64,000 nt of DNA from Strix aluco (GCF_031877795.1 NC_133932.1:19718180-19782179), one strand, 5' to 3'; shown: positions 1-10,848, counted from the first letter of the stretch. The notes: generated from the letters alone by a model not told the origin. Numbers and translations are program-made.

Positions 1-1143
1 AATCCTGACTGCAGATGACAGCGCTGCTCTGGGACTGGAAGTCTTTGAGACTACTCAAGGGATGAGCTGCCAGGACACACAGCGCGGGCCCTGTCCCTGC
101 CCACAGGAGCTGGGCACCTCGCCCGGTGCCATGCAGGCATGCTGCAGCTGAGGAGGGCTCAGCAAAGCATCCAAGGAGGAGTGTCAGCCTGGCACCAGGA
201 CCTGCCGCAGCGCGCTCGCCAGCCGCTCTGCCTCCCCCACCCAGAGTGTGTCTTCAGCGTGCTGTGGCCGGGGCAGGAACTTGTGTGGTTTCTCCCACTG
301 GGGCTCCCGGCAGGGGCAGAGCTGGAGCTGGAAATGGCTCCTGGTCCGAGAAAGTGGCCCTCGCCCTCAGCTCTGGGAGCGCTCGCTGTCCTCCTGGTGT
401 GCCTCGCTGGCTGCTGGTGACAGGCCGAGCGCTGAGCTGCAGCAAGTAACCTGCTGAATGAGGGAAGGCGGCAGAAGGAAGGGGAAAGCCATGCCTGTGG
501 TTATGCCAAATCTCACAGCAGCAGAGGCGCTGCAGCTAAAACACCGCCATAAAGCACCAAGAAGCTGGCAGGGCATTTTCCGAGGGGCCTCTGTCTTATC
601 CCAAACCTAGGGCTTCTTTATAAATCTTCCAAACTGTGTCATATCTCTCCCCTCACCTCCTGGCCAAAGGAATTGCATGTGGAGGCTTTTGCTAAGGGCA
701 CAGCCTTGTCTCTGTTGTGAGCTTTTTATTTGTGCACCACACAGACAATGCATGTGAACATTAGTGCTTCGCTGCAAGAACCATGGGTTAGATGCTTGGT
801 AAATTACTGACCCCACCAAAGGTTCAATGGCGATAATGGCACTTTCATGGAGAAACTTGTAATTACTACAAATATGATTTTAAAAAAAGAAAAGTCAAGT
901 TTATCCTATGCCTAAAAACAAACCCATCTAGAAAGTTGTTTTTAATAAAGATTTTTAACGTATGATAATAACTCAAGAAGGTTAAAGCAATACAGAATGT
1001 AGTTTGACACTGTTTTTTGAAAGGACGAGAACACTGCTCTCTCTGACCCAAACCTGCCCTTTTTTCCTGAAAGTTTGGCTCAGCAATTAACTGCTCATAA
1101 ATATTTTACTGTCTCTCTGCTCATGGTATGGTCTCTCTTCCAG
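1..1143 (+). other. CD247 intron (3' part), no gene seen
   Basis: This sequence lies left of the first recognisable zeta exon. Bases 100-450 are GC-rich and carry several overlapping open frames, but none encodes a transmembrane helix with the Asp expected for zeta, and none resembles a known protein. The acceptor region near 1110-1143 is pyrimidine-rich and ends in CAG. Confidence 0.7.
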
Positions 1144-1197
1144 CTTAGCCAGGCCTCTGAACCACAGCTGCAACCAGGCCAGGATGATGTGTATAAC
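1144..1197 (+). CDS. CD247: CD247 exon: juxtamembrane tail and start of ITAM1
   Basis: Encodes LSQASEPQLQPGQDDVYN and ends in the first two residues (YN) of ITAM1, followed by the donor GTAAGT. It aligns with the human stretch SRSADAPAYQQGQNQLYN. The start is set at the first CAG (1141-1143) after the pyrimidine tract. A second in-frame acceptor, CAG at 1150-1152, would start the exon at 1153 and drop LSQ. An intervening TAG at 1146-1148 would break the frame. Confidence 0.85.
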
Positions 1198-4100
1198 GTA
1201 AGTAACTACTGGTTTTTTGTTTGTTTTCAAATCTGCTACCCAGACAGGCCTTTTGGGGCACTTACAGACACTGAATTACCTGTGGATCAGAAAAACTTTG
1301 GATGGCCCAGCTCATGAAAGCGCTATGCCCACGTGTGCAGCACAGCACTTGTATGGAGGAAAGGGCAGTGTCTGTTGGCATTTGTCTGGCTGGATGCTAA
1401 ATAGGTATATGGGCGGTAGGTTCCTGATTTGATCCACCGAGCTGAAGGTATACCAGGAGCCCAGGCTGTTTCAGAGGCAGTGCTCAGTGTGCTGCACCAC
1501 GTAACACACCTGCGACAGCTGTGTGTGTGTGTGTGTGTGTGCGCGCGCACGCAGCCACCGGACTGTTAGAGATGATGTGTGGAGCCCAGTTCCTCGCCCG
1601 GCCCTCGGCAGCTGGTTGCTGCTCTCGCTGATCGCTGTTCCTTGGGTGGCTCGCAGGCACGACACCATCCCTGTTGCCGATGTTATTTGATGTGGGCTGG
1701 AGAAAGGGCACATGCCCAGGAATGCTGTGTTGCCGCCTTTGGGTGACTGTAGCTCTTGTATCATCATGTGTGTGGAGCCCGAGTCCTCACAGCCCGGCTG
1801 TCTCCAGCCTGTAGCCTTCCTGTTGCCCTGCAGCGAGACCTGTGTCGTCCTTCTGCTGTGCCCTGAGCACAGCCAGCGTTAGATGGCTCTTTAAGCAGTG
1901 AAAGAGAACGGAGATAAGATCCTGTCTGGCCTTCCTAGCTAAATTGCTCACTCATGGCAACATTAACCTCTAGCTATTTTTGCTATGTCTGGTTGTCTTT
2001 TAATATTTTTTTCTCTCACACTTTTGACCAGAGCCACATCCTGTGATGAGTTCTGCTGTTTAACTGTGTCATGTACGAACACTAATGCCTTTTGATCAGT
2101 TTAAGAAGTGTTGCCTGTCACCTTTCAGGTAGCATTCTGTCAGCTGTGTTATTCTGACCTGAAATCTCTCCTTTGTCCTCTTCCAAGGTAACCTTTCCCA
2201 GCTAAGAAATGTGTTGGGCATAAAATTTCTGCAGCTTTTTGATGTAAATTTAGACAAGCAGCTCTGCAAGAAAAATCAAGCTCGTGGATCTTCACCCACT
2301 AGGAAAGAAAACATGCAAGTCCGAGTCCCTCCCCCTCATGCTCTCTCATTTTCAGCTCATTTCTACTTAAGAAAGGTTCTTGATGCTATGGCTTGCAGTT
2401 TTGTGCTGCACAGACCACTCTGTCATTTCTGTGACTTTATTCATAGACATTTTTGTTGACAGTTGCATTAAGGGGTAAAGATAATTTCTAGCTCAGTTAT
2501 AGTACTCATGAAGTTGGACACCAAGCTGGGTTCCCTTTCTTTCCCTGCGTTAAGATCTATTTTCTCATGATCCTAATCTCCATCACTGCTTCTTGCTTTC
2601 TTGTTTCAGAAACTGTCACGTGGACACAGAGATGAATATGATGTTCTGGGGGCAAAGCGAGGTGGAGACCCCGAGCTGGGCGGGAGACACCAGGTAACTT
2701 CTTTCCACACATGAAACTTCTTTCTTTTAATCTGGTTCCTTCCTTCTCATGTCTAACCGCTGTTCAGACATGCAGGCAGTCATCATGCGTTTGCTACACA
2801 TAAGTGCTTTCCTGGAGAGGGAACGGCAAAATCTGTGTAGTAATTCAGGCGGCTGGTAGCGTGGCGGGGACAAGAGTGTAAATCTTCCCCCCTCCCCTTT
2901 GATCTTTGCCCCTCGCAGAACCCCCCGTCGCTTTGCTGAGAGCTTGCAGCCACCCAGAATAGGAAGTGACACCCAGCCTCGGGGCGGATGTGGAGAGGGC
3001 AAGGCAGGAGTGGGTGTTTCATGAGAGCTCGTGCACGTGATGCCGCCAAACAAGTGCCAACAAAGTAAAGCAGCAGCCAAAACAACTGTTTCTGCTGCAG
3101 AGCCCAACAGTTTCAAAGGAAAAGGGAGGGGAAACCTGCATCAGCATGCAGGGCTTGCCTGCAGGTGACAGCTGTAGGGATTAAACAGAGAAGAGCTAAG
3201 TTTTATCAAATTTTCCAGAGAACAAGTTGTCTTAACAGAGCCTTGTGGGTGGAGGCAAGATGGGCCGTAATGGTCATGGCCTGTCCATAGGGCTGTAGCT
3301 GTGCCAGAGCAAATGCCCAGGCACATATAAGGTGATGGGGGAGGCTGGGAGTGCAACACGTGGGCAACTTTCTTCTTTTGTTTTACAGCAGAGAAGAAAG
3401 AACCCTCAGGACACTGTCTACACTGTGAGTAGAGAGAGCTGGAGGGAGAAGAAAGCTGCTTTCAAAGACTTGACTTCCTTTCTACCCCCCTTTTTTTGCT
3501 GGAAAATTTCTGCTCCCTTCTCTATGATGGGAGAAAAACATTGACTGCCTGGGCAGATGGGAAAAAGATTTTGGATCAAGATACCTGCTGATCCCTTTAC
3601 ATTAGCTGTTAGTGACTAACCAACCTGCATCCCATGCGACTGATGTGGCAGTTTTCATGTGCTTGTTCTCCAGCCTCTCTGACTGCTCCCTGACAAAGGC
3701 CAAATGCCAGTGCATCTAAGAGTGGCTGCTTAGGAGCCTCTTGATTAAATTGATTGACCTTGGCTAAATACAGCGGCCTGTGCTCCAAAGGACACATACA
3801 TGAATTATAATGCTCACGTCTTAACTTGAGTCTTTCTGGGTGTTCGGTGCTTGCTGAGAAATGAGCTTGTTTCCAAGACTGGCTGTCAGTGTTATTGAAT
3901 CAGATGCTCTGGTCATTTGGGAACTGCTTCCCTGGATGGAGGAAGGAAGAGCTCCTCTTTCTTAACCTTCACCCTGCAGTGTTATGCCTTCCCTTTTCTC
4001 TGGGCCTGAGCTGCACGTTTGGGTTTGTCTCCTGAACAAATGCTGCTTACAAGCTTTTCTTTGGAGAGCTTTGATTGCAGTCCCTGGTGCCAGTCTAGAT

Positions 4101-7100
4101 AAATGACTTGGTTGATGGCAGAGCTATATTAATTTAAATGTTCGGAGACAATGTGATATTGATATGCTAAGCAGATTTGGTCATGTATAGATCAACTTAA
4201 ATGCAGGTTGGTCAAGTCCCACCGCTGTCCCTTCTTCTCGGACTATTTTGAAGTTTTGAAGGCAAAGCAGCCCCAGAAGCACAGGCTGGAGTGCCATCAC
4301 CCAGGGGCTGGCTTGGCTTTTCTAGCAAGACACTGACTCTTTCCCCCTCTCTGCTTGCAGTCACTGCAGAAGGACAAGATGGGTGAGGCGTACAGTGAAA
4401 TCGGCATGAAGGGAGAGGTGAGTCCTACTTTCCTTCCTGGTGAAAGCCCGGGATGAAACATTCGTCGTGGCCACTCCCTTACAGAGCTGTAGCCCCGGCT
4501 GCACGTAGCTGCCTTGCACAGTTTGGTCCCTGTGTTGCACAGCACCCACAGGCACAGCTGAGAGCAGTCACCTACTTCCTGTAGTAACCAGTGTGTTTGG
4601 TGCAGCAGTAAATCCGATGTGTAGCTACAGCGTTCTAGTAGCCCTAGAACAAGGTGGAAGTTGGGCAGTAGGCTTTGGCCCATCGGTGTAAGAACACAGC
4701 CCCTACCCCAGCAGTGCCCCTGGATGCATCGAGTAATGTTACGGGAAAAGATTTCAACTTAAAATTCTGACAGCTGCCCCAGCTGAGGAGGCAGAGGGTA
4801 TGAGATGGGTGAGGAATAGTTGAAGGAAACGTCTGGTTTCAAGCACTGCGACATCTGTGGCCCAGCAACTCCCAGTAGTTGAGCACGTTCCTCCAGAGCC
4901 ATTCCGAGCTGGAGGGTCACAGTTTCCCCGCTGCGGGCTGCCGAGGCTGGCCTGCTTTATAGGCACAGGTGAGCATTTGCAAGCTCCTCCTTGTGCCTGT
5001 CTTCAGACCGGTATGGGGGAAACATTCTCCTCCTTCCTCCACATCCACTCTCAGACATTTAAGAAGGAATACATGCGTTATGTCTCAAGCTAGCAGCAAA
5101 TGGAGTTTTAGCTCTGTGCACAAACTGCTGGGGGAAGGAAGCTTGTGTTGAGAACAAACCATCTGGGGACACTGTTTAAGGCAAAACAAAAAATTCTATT
5201 TTATGTCAAAGTGTCTTATATATAACCTTTCACTTCCCTCTGAAATGTGAAAAACAGGGCATTTCAAAACAAAGTTTAGTGTTGAGAAATGCTGAAGCAA
5301 CGCTGATGTTTAATCCCCTCCCCTTTTTTATTCTAATGTCCCTCTGCCACAGTCAAGCTCAGTTTACGATCTGTGGGTTTAGAAAGTCACGCCTTGTTTC
5401 TATGAATGCTTCTATTACTGGGGGAAGGTGGGAACACCAAAACCCTTGTCTCCTTCTAGATATATGATCATTTAACAGGCTGCTGCAGTTTTAATCGTGG
5501 CAGGCACTACTCCTTGCCCCTGTTCGTGTCGGTCAGGGCCCTGCTGCAGTGGGGCAGTTATGACAAGCCCTGGGCTTGACGCGAGGCTCCATCCAGGAGG
5601 CTCTGAGCTCTGCTGGCCCCAGTTCTCACCTGGAAATCGCACTCTTGTGTGTGATTTGGCTGCCCTGGAAATGCAACAGCAAGCGGCTTCAAGGGGAAGA
5701 TTTTTCTTTGTACCTGGCTGGTCCGAGTGACCTTGTTTGTGTGCCCTACTTGCACCATGACATCTGAATTCTGCACGACTTTGTCCTCAGCCAGCCTTAT
5801 CTGCAGTTCCTTTGAGCGTCTAGAACACTTACAGAATGTGTGCTGCAGAATTTTCTTACTTATCCATGGCTCCTACTTATCCTCCAATAGCAGACAGAGG
5901 CCCTCGGACACCAGGTGACACGCAGCAACTCAAAAATACAGCCCTGTTTCTTCCAAGTGTGGCTTCAGCTCATAAAACAATCGGTGCCTATAGGAACACT
6001 GCCAAATCTCTATACATACAGCAAATCAAAGAAATAGCAGCATTATACCAGTATGACAGGAGAATATGTCAGCAAGCCACGATAATTTCCTTTTATTTCC
6101 AGTCCTCGCTCTCTTCTCCTTCGCAGCCCTTGCAGCATGTCTGGGCAGCTCCAGACTTTGGGAGGTGCTTTCCTTCCTGTGCCACGGGTGTCCAGGCCGA
6201 GCACAGCTGCTGCCCCTCACTACAGGATGGGGGAAGTCAGGGGTTTCTTTCCTTTTGCATAATCGGGAAAGCACTCACTGATTGATGCTTGTTTTTCTTC
6301 CCCAAACCAGCAGAGGCGGCGAGGCAAAGGGAATGAAGGTGTCTACCAGGTAGGCAACACATCCAGCAGCTGCTCCCCTCATCTGTCTTCACAGCTTAAT
6401 TGTAGCCTGCAGTTACATATCTAAGCACACTGTTAGCGACGCGTGATGAAGCAGAGCTTTCCAAGCACCTTCCTGAGGGGAGTTACCCCACGGCTGGCAC
6501 GTTGATAAAGTGGCTGCACGTTCTAAATATAACTGGCAAGAACGCCTGTTTAGCTGCTCTGGTAGGAACCATTTCCCTGGTCCCACATCTTGGAGAACCA
6601 CCTTTGGCTGTGGCAGACGCATAGAGTTCTGTCTCCAAATTGTTCACTGCTGAAATGGAAACCCTCAGGATGCTGAACTGCTGTTGTAACTGCAAGGAGC
6701 AGTGGTTCAGCCCCTCTCACTACGGCGTACAGAGCACACACGGGTCAGCACCTCCCATCCTGTGGTGCACGGGGAGGGTTTCGGTGTTGCGCACACCTAC
6801 CGGAGGGCAAGGGGTCCATCGATAAGGCTGTGTTTGGGCCGCAGTGCGTAACTGTTCCAAAATGCATTTTACTTTCTGTAGAAGCCCGTACACTGCCGCT
6901 GACGTCTCAAAATGACAAAAATAAAATATATATTTAAAAGCTTTTCTGATGCAGCACATGCCAGGGGGTTTTCCTGTAACGTGGCATAGTTGTAGCCTCA
7001 TGGCACCTTTCTTCAAAACCTGCTCTACTGAGATAGTGCTTATCATCAGCTACCTGTGACTATCTTATCAATGTACTCTGTATACCACTAAATATTCATA

Positions 7101-7665
7101 GCAGAGGAGTGAAGAGTAGCTACAAGTTCTACAAGCAGGCACCAGGTGTCTTACTAAAATCCTCACTCTTGGGAGCCCTGGTTACCTCTGCCCTGGCAGT
7201 CTCCTTCCTGGGGTTCACAGCCACCTGAAGCCGCGCTGCCAACTTACCCAGAGTTGCATCTGACTGACTGCTCTTCCAAATTAAAGAGCAGTCCAGAGAA
7301 CAAAGTTCATGATTTGATGTCTATTCATTCCGTTAGCAGGCAAAGCTCACCCTAGCATCAATTTGCTCTTAATAGTCAATAATACGCAAATAAAAGGTAC
7401 TCTAAAGACCGGTGAGGATGAGTTGCTATAGTCATATGTTCATAATGGTTATTCAGGCATAGGAATCATTCACGAGTAAAACCTCAGTAGGAAAAAAAAA
7501 AATTTAGAATTATGCTACAGAGCCCCTGCCACCCTCTTTCAGTCCAGTCAGCAAGGGAGAATGAAGCACTCACACCTCACCTGTTGTTCTCTTTTCTAGG
7601 GACTCAGCACAGCGACCAAGGACACTTACGATGCTCTCCAAATGCAGCCCTTGCCTCCCCGCTAA
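1144..7665 (+). CDS. CD247: CD247 (CD3-zeta), 3' six coding exons, joined with introns
   Basis: The zeta chain of the T-cell receptor complex is a disulphide-linked dimer. Its cytoplasmic tail carries three ITAMs that Lck phosphorylates and ZAP-70 then binds. Six exons join in phase 0 throughout: 1144-1197, 2610-2693, 3392-3424, 4361-4417, 6314-6349 and 7600-7665. They give about 109 residues (111 if both alternative Gln codons are used), matching the length of the human tail. ITAM1 is YNKL-x7-YDVL, ITAM2 is YTSL-x8-YSEI and ITAM3 is YQGL-x7-YDAL. The C-terminus reads MQPLPPR then TAA. Exons for the signal peptide, the short ectodomain and the Asp-containing transmembrane helix are not seen and must lie left of base 1. 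POU2F1 faces it tail to tail, as in human. Identification rests on recognising the ITAM sequence and exon pattern of the family. Confidence 0.96.
1198..2609 (+). other. CD247 intron with a TG/GC microsatellite
   Basis: The intron runs from donor GTAAGT at 1198 to acceptor TTTCAG at 2604-2609. It contains a (TG)n(GC)n alternating tract at 1520-1549. The open frames seen here are chance frames, several of them created by the TG repeat (poly-Thr-His on the minus strand). Confidence 0.8.
1520..1549. repeat. (TG)n/(GC)n microsatellite
   Basis: About ten TG units run directly into a GCGCGCGC tract. The whole stretch is alternating purine-pyrimidine and can adopt Z-DNA. It lies in a CD247 intron. 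Confidence 0.95.
2610..2693 (+). CDS. CD247: CD247 exon: rest of ITAM1 and spacer
   Basis: 28 codons beginning KLSRGHRDEYDVL complete ITAM1: YN from the previous exon plus KL, seven spacer residues, then YDVL. GAKRGGDPELGGRHQ follows and corresponds to human DKRRGRDPEMGGKP. The basic and Gly-rich spacer is typical of zeta. The acceptor is TTTCAG and the donor is GTAACT. Confidence 0.95.
2694..3388 (+). other. CD247 intron, no gene seen
   Basis: The intron is bounded by donor GTAACT and acceptor TTTTACAG. A 129-codon minus-strand open frame (2727-3116) begins with a hydrophobic signal-like stretch, but it has no homologue I recognise and no splice or promoter support, so I treat it as chance. 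Confidence 0.75.
3386..3391 (+). promoter_or_regulatory. NAGNAG tandem splice acceptor
   Basis: CAGCAG at the 3' end of the intron permits insertion or omission of one Gln codon without changing frame. It sits where human zeta isoforms differ by Gln101. Confidence 0.8.
3392..3424 (+). CDS. CD247: CD247 exon: start of ITAM2, with NAGNAG acceptor
   Basis: Eleven codons, RRKNPQDTVYT, matching human RRKNPQEGLYN; the final YT begins ITAM2. The acceptor is a tandem CAG-CAG (3386-3391). Splicing after the first CAG adds one Gln, starting the exon at 3389. Human CD247 has isoforms differing by exactly this Gln (residue 101), so the alternative acceptor appears to be conserved. The donor is GTGAGT. 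Confidence 0.94.
3425..4360 (+). other. CD247 intron, nothing recognised
   Basis: The intron runs from donor GTGAGT to acceptor CTTGCAG. No repeat, RNA gene or coding signal is visible in it. Confidence 0.8.
4361..4417 (+). CDS. CD247: CD247 exon: rest of ITAM2
   Basis: 19 codons, SLQKDKMGEAYSEIGMKGE. With the preceding YT this completes ITAM2 as YTSL-x8-YSEI. The human equivalent differs mainly in having ELQKDKMAEA. Acceptor CTTGCAG and donor GTGAGT are both strong. This is the best conserved zeta exon in the window. Confidence 0.97.
4418..6310 (+). other. CD247 intron, nothing recognised
   Basis: A 1.9-kb intron. The longest open frame (5836-6285, plus strand, 149 codons) has no recognisable domain and unremarkable composition, so I do not call it a gene. 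Confidence 0.75.
6308..6313 (+). promoter_or_regulatory. second NAGNAG tandem splice acceptor
   Basis: CAGCAG just before the RRRGKG codons, behind a modest pyrimidine tract (TTTTTCTTCCCC near 6290). It offers an in-frame single-Gln choice, so up to four zeta tail variants are possible with the other tandem acceptor. Confidence 0.65.
6314..6349 (+). CDS. CD247: CD247 exon: basic stretch and start of ITAM3
   Basis: Twelve codons, RRRGKGNEGVYQ, matching human RRRGKGHDGLYQ. The last two residues begin ITAM3. The acceptor is again CAGCAG (6308-6313), so one Gln before the Arg cluster is optional; using the first CAG starts the exon at 6311. The donor is GTAGGC. Confidence 0.95.
6350..7599 (+). 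other. CD247 last intron, nothing recognised
   Basis: The intron runs from donor GTAGGC to acceptor CTTTTCTAG (ending at 7599). It is AT-rich near 7060-7510. No coding or repeat signal could be named. Confidence 0.8.
7600..7665 (+). CDS. CD247: CD247 terminal coding exon: rest of ITAM3 and stop
   Basis: 21 codons plus TAA. GLSTATKDTYDAL completes ITAM3 (YQGL-x7-YDAL), followed by QMQPLPPR, against human HMQALPPR. The C-terminal proline-rich PPR is retained. The stop TAA is at 7663-7665. Confidence 0.97.
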   Translation, partial: GLSTATKDTYDALQMQPLPPR

Positions 7666-7873
7666 GCAGGAGTCAGCGAGGGGGTGGGCAAGAGAGAGAG
7701 ATGCCCACCTGTGCTGGGGAGGAGAGGAAGGAAAGCCTTGGTCATCCAAAACAAGCACTGTGTGTTTTCTCAGTGCAGCGATCTACTTTGGTCGGTGCAC
7801 AGAGGCAGTATGTCTGGGCTCAGTCAGTCCCTTCTCCCTTCCCTCCTGAATCATGTAACTGCAAGCTTTAGCT

Positions 7874-7879
7874 ATTAAA
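7874..7879 (+). terminator. possible proximal poly(A) signal (ATTAAA), CD247
   Basis: ATTAAA about 210 bases after the stop codon, followed about 60 bases later by the GT-rich TTTGTGTTGTGGGG. It is a variant signal, plausible as an alternative early end. Confidence 0.45.
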
Positions 7880-8703
7880 ATGTACATATCTGTAAAGTTG
7901 TTTCCAATAATAGTGGTTATTAGGCTGATTTTTGTAAGATTTGTGTTGTGGGGCAAGACCACACCTACTAACACAGCTGTTTCTGTAGCTCTTACTTGCC
8001 TTCCAGGGGTGTCAAGACATGCAATTACGGTTTCATTGCATTTAAAGAACTTGTAAAGATAGGGCTGTAGTTCTTTCCTGTAGTATTTATCCTAAGACTA
8101 TTGACACAGGCCAGATGATAAACTTTTTGCTTTAAATTTACCTTTTCAGTGGAAGACAACTTTTTTCTTTGTAAGAAGTGATGTGATGTTACAGTAGTGA
8201 AGGACAGAGGCTGAATGCCAGCTTTTCAATATGAAGAAAATGAGCACTAAGCTCCAAAAAAAGATCAAGCAATGGCCTTGCCCCTCATCCAGCACCTGGA
8301 GCTAAACAAGAGCAGGTAACTCGTGTAAGAGACTTCTCAGAAGGCAGAAGATGCCCCTGTAACAATGAAAATAAGGAGAATGAACTCTGATAAAGAGAGT
8401 AATACTGGAAAAGCCAGGAAAACTCACCCTGGAGAATCCCGTTTGGCTGAAACATCTGCCCCCTCACATTGGCAACAGCTACACCTCTGGCTGCAGAACA
8501 GGCTCCCCTTGCCAGAGTTGGTATGGCAATTCTCATGGCAGAAACAGACCAAAACTATCACTTCCTGGGCAGCAGAAACTGTACAAAAGCCAATGTAAAT
8601 GCAGTTTCCAAAGCAGTCTATCATCAGGTTACCTTTAAAAGATGATGCAGGTATCATTCCAAAGAGAGAGTGGTTCAATAATGTAACGCATTTTTGATGA
8701 ATT

Positions 8704-8709
8704 AATAAA
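8704..8709 (+). terminator. poly(A) signal (AATAAA), CD247
   Basis: Canonical AATAAA with a (TG)9 tract at 8724-8741, at the distance expected of a GU-rich downstream element. This is the strongest 3' end in the region. Confidence 0.75.
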
Positions 8710-8723
8710 GTTAGTGTCAAAGA

Positions 8724-8741
8724 TGTGTGTGTGTGTGTGTG
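8724..8741. repeat. (TG)9 microsatellite
   Basis: Pure TG repeat just after the CD247 poly(A) signal. It probably doubles as the GU-rich downstream element for 3' end cleavage. Confidence 0.9.
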
Positions 8742-9929
8742 GAGCAAACAGCTGTGGGAACTGGACAAATTCACCCCCAGCAGCGTCATCTCCTGGACAA
8801 GCTGGGGAGGGCAGTATTCCCACAGGAGCTTCTAAACATACCCTAGGAGGTGGGATGGGGTGTTGGAAAAATGCTGTGAGCCCAAGTATAAAAGGGACAC
8901 TCACCTCCTGCCGCATCCTCAGTTTTGCCAGTGACTTAGAAGACTGTGGAATGAAGCCTGTAAGCAACTCAGCACGGACAAAACCAAGCCAGCACAACAA
9001 AGGGCATTGGAACTCGGGTCAGGAGCTGACCAGTCCCTTCTGCCAGTCCTGACAGAGGGAGCAGAGCTAAAGCAAGGCTGTGGGAACGAGCTGCCACTGC
9101 CAGCACTGCCCAGGTGAGGTTCTTTTCTAGGGACTGGGTTAGCAGCAGAAAAACCTGCTGAAATTGCTGCTATGTAAATTGCAAGGCTGTGCCTAACTTC
9201 TTCAGCAGTAAAACTCTATCTGCAGTAGGTGCTTGTAGCTTCTGATGAATATTTCAAAGACATTAAATTCATGCAAAAAAAAAAAGTAAAAACTGAGACA
9301 TCCCGCGCATGGCAACGAATGTTTCTTGCAATGAACTTCCTAGCTCCCTTACTATTGTTCTGCAATGACAAGAAAAATCTGAGGGAATTGGGTGATACCT
9401 CAAACAGCTGAGCTGAAAACTGCAGTAAAGCAGCTACTGCAAAGCCACTGTTCTTGGTCCAAGAACAAAGAGTATTCAAAATAGCTTTCTCTTCTTAAAT
9501 GATAACCATATTTGCAAGATATGAAGTTAAAAGTTTCAGCAGTCATAAAATACCAACCACTAAACACGGGAAGAAATTCTTAGAGAAAAAAACACAACAC
9601 CTTTATGCTCTTTATATATAAACAGATCATCATTTCAAAAAGCATCCAACGCTTGTTTCGGGGACACTCACCGTGGGTGTGAGCTGAGTCTTCCCTTTGC
9701 CTTCAGCAGGCAACTGAAGCTGTTCTCTTCTTTTAGGAGAGGAGTTGCTAATACAGAAGTAGAACAAAAGCTTCAAGCAGAGCGCAAAAAAAACCTGGTC
9801 TCTCCTCCATTTTGACAGGACAAAGCACACGAAAGACCAAATCTTGTGGCCCAGTTTGATGCATCAGGAGGAAGGGAAATTAGCCTTCCCCTGACACACT
9901 GAAAAAACTACAAACAAGTGCATACATGT
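8742..9929. other. intergenic gap between the two convergent genes
   Basis: About 1.2 kb between the predicted 3' ends of CD247 (+) and POU2F1 (-). No gene, RNA or clear repeat was recognised. Open frames here are short and overlap on both strands. Confidence 0.7.
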
Positions 9930-9948
9930 TAAAACACTTGGAAAATGG

Positions 9949-9954
9949 TTTAAT
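9949..9954 (-). terminator. probable distal poly(A) signal (ATTAAA), POU2F1
   Basis: Minus-strand ATTAAA (TTTAAT on the plus strand), followed in the direction of transcription by a GT/T-rich stretch (9890-9925: TTGTTTGTAG, then TTTTTTCAGTGTGT). It is the last convincing signal before the intergenic gap, so I place the long POU2F1 transcript end near 9930. This is inferred from motif and position. Confidence 0.55.
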
Positions 9955-10119
9955 GATGTTTACAACAGAAATGAACTGTACAATTACAGTAAGTTTAATA
10001 TATATAAAAAATTACAGCAGACAAATGCATCTACACAAAATCTACCTTTTCATTCTGATTTACTGTAATCTACACAATCTCTCAATGCCCACAGCTATCT
10101 GTAGGCAACCACTGGGAAA

Positions 10120-10162
10120 ATAATAATAATAATAATAATTATAATAATAATAATAATAATAA
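10120..10162. repeat. (AAT)n microsatellite
   Basis: Trinucleotide AAT/TAA repeat with one interruption near 10140. It lies near the distal end of the POU2F1 3'UTR, where the RNA reads as (ATT)n. Confidence 0.92.
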
Positions 10163-10848
10163 AGGACATCTTTAAAGAGACAGCATTTCGCCTTCCTCCT
10201 CACCCCTAGTGTGATCAGCAAGGTTTTGAAATGTGTGGGACTCTCACATTTCAGTCTCAAGAGAAGCTTGGGTTGCGTTTGGGTACGGGTACTCCCCTAT
10301 GGCCCTCGATTTCAAGTGTTCTGCTGACCTGAAGCGTATAAATGCAGTATACGAGGAAGGGCAAGAGAAAAAAACCTCCCAGCCAGTGTAAGCAGGCAGT
10401 TGCACAGAGTAGTGAAACCATCAAGACCAAAAATTTGTCTTAGAAACGAAGCAAAAAAGGGACTGCCCAGACGCTACAGACATTCACAAATCCTATTTTC
10501 TTCGAAAACTATTGCCGGATTTAGAAGAAAGGGCTTGTTTTTCAACTCCTGATTCTTCATACAAAGGGTTAGTTTTCAAACTAACATGTTAAGTATTTTT
10601 TTTTTTAAAACAAAATTTAAGCTACTTCCTCTTTGGCCCATCCCTTAAAAAACAGTGAAAACCCCTTTACGCTGAGAAAGAACCTCAGGTCAATAGGGAA
10701 AAAAAAAGAATATGCTGTCTCTTTAAAAAGAAAGAAAGAATCCCAGTTGGGAGCGGCCGTCAGTGAAAATGCAATCCAAATTGGCGGTCTGGTGGAAATT
10801 CCTCATGGAGTATTATGTACAGTTTAAAAACCCTTAGTTGTTTTTCTT

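Larger units (their letters stand above)
7666..8720 (+). other. CD247: CD247 3' untranslated region
   Basis: The UTR runs from the stop codon to the best poly(A) signal, AATAAA at 8704-8709, about 1.05 kb, similar in scale to mammalian CD247. A nearer ATTAAA at 7874-7879, with GT-rich sequence around 7935-7955, could give a 0.2-kb UTR. The exact cleavage base is inferred. Confidence 0.75.

Noticed and set aside
1..1143. Search for the CD247 transmembrane exon
   Set aside because: No stretch encoding the Leu/Ile-rich helix with its Asp was found. The GC-rich frames at 126-449 do not fit, so the exon lies upstream of the window.
2727..3116. 129-codon minus-strand open frame with a signal-peptide-like start
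   Set aside because: It lies in a CD247 intron between confirmed exons, overlaps another frame of similar length, and has no recognisable family or promoter. Probably chance.
4297..4683. 128-codon minus-strand open frame spanning a CD247 exon
   Set aside because: It is antisense to the conserved ITAM2 exon. Constraint on the zeta codons explains the open reading.
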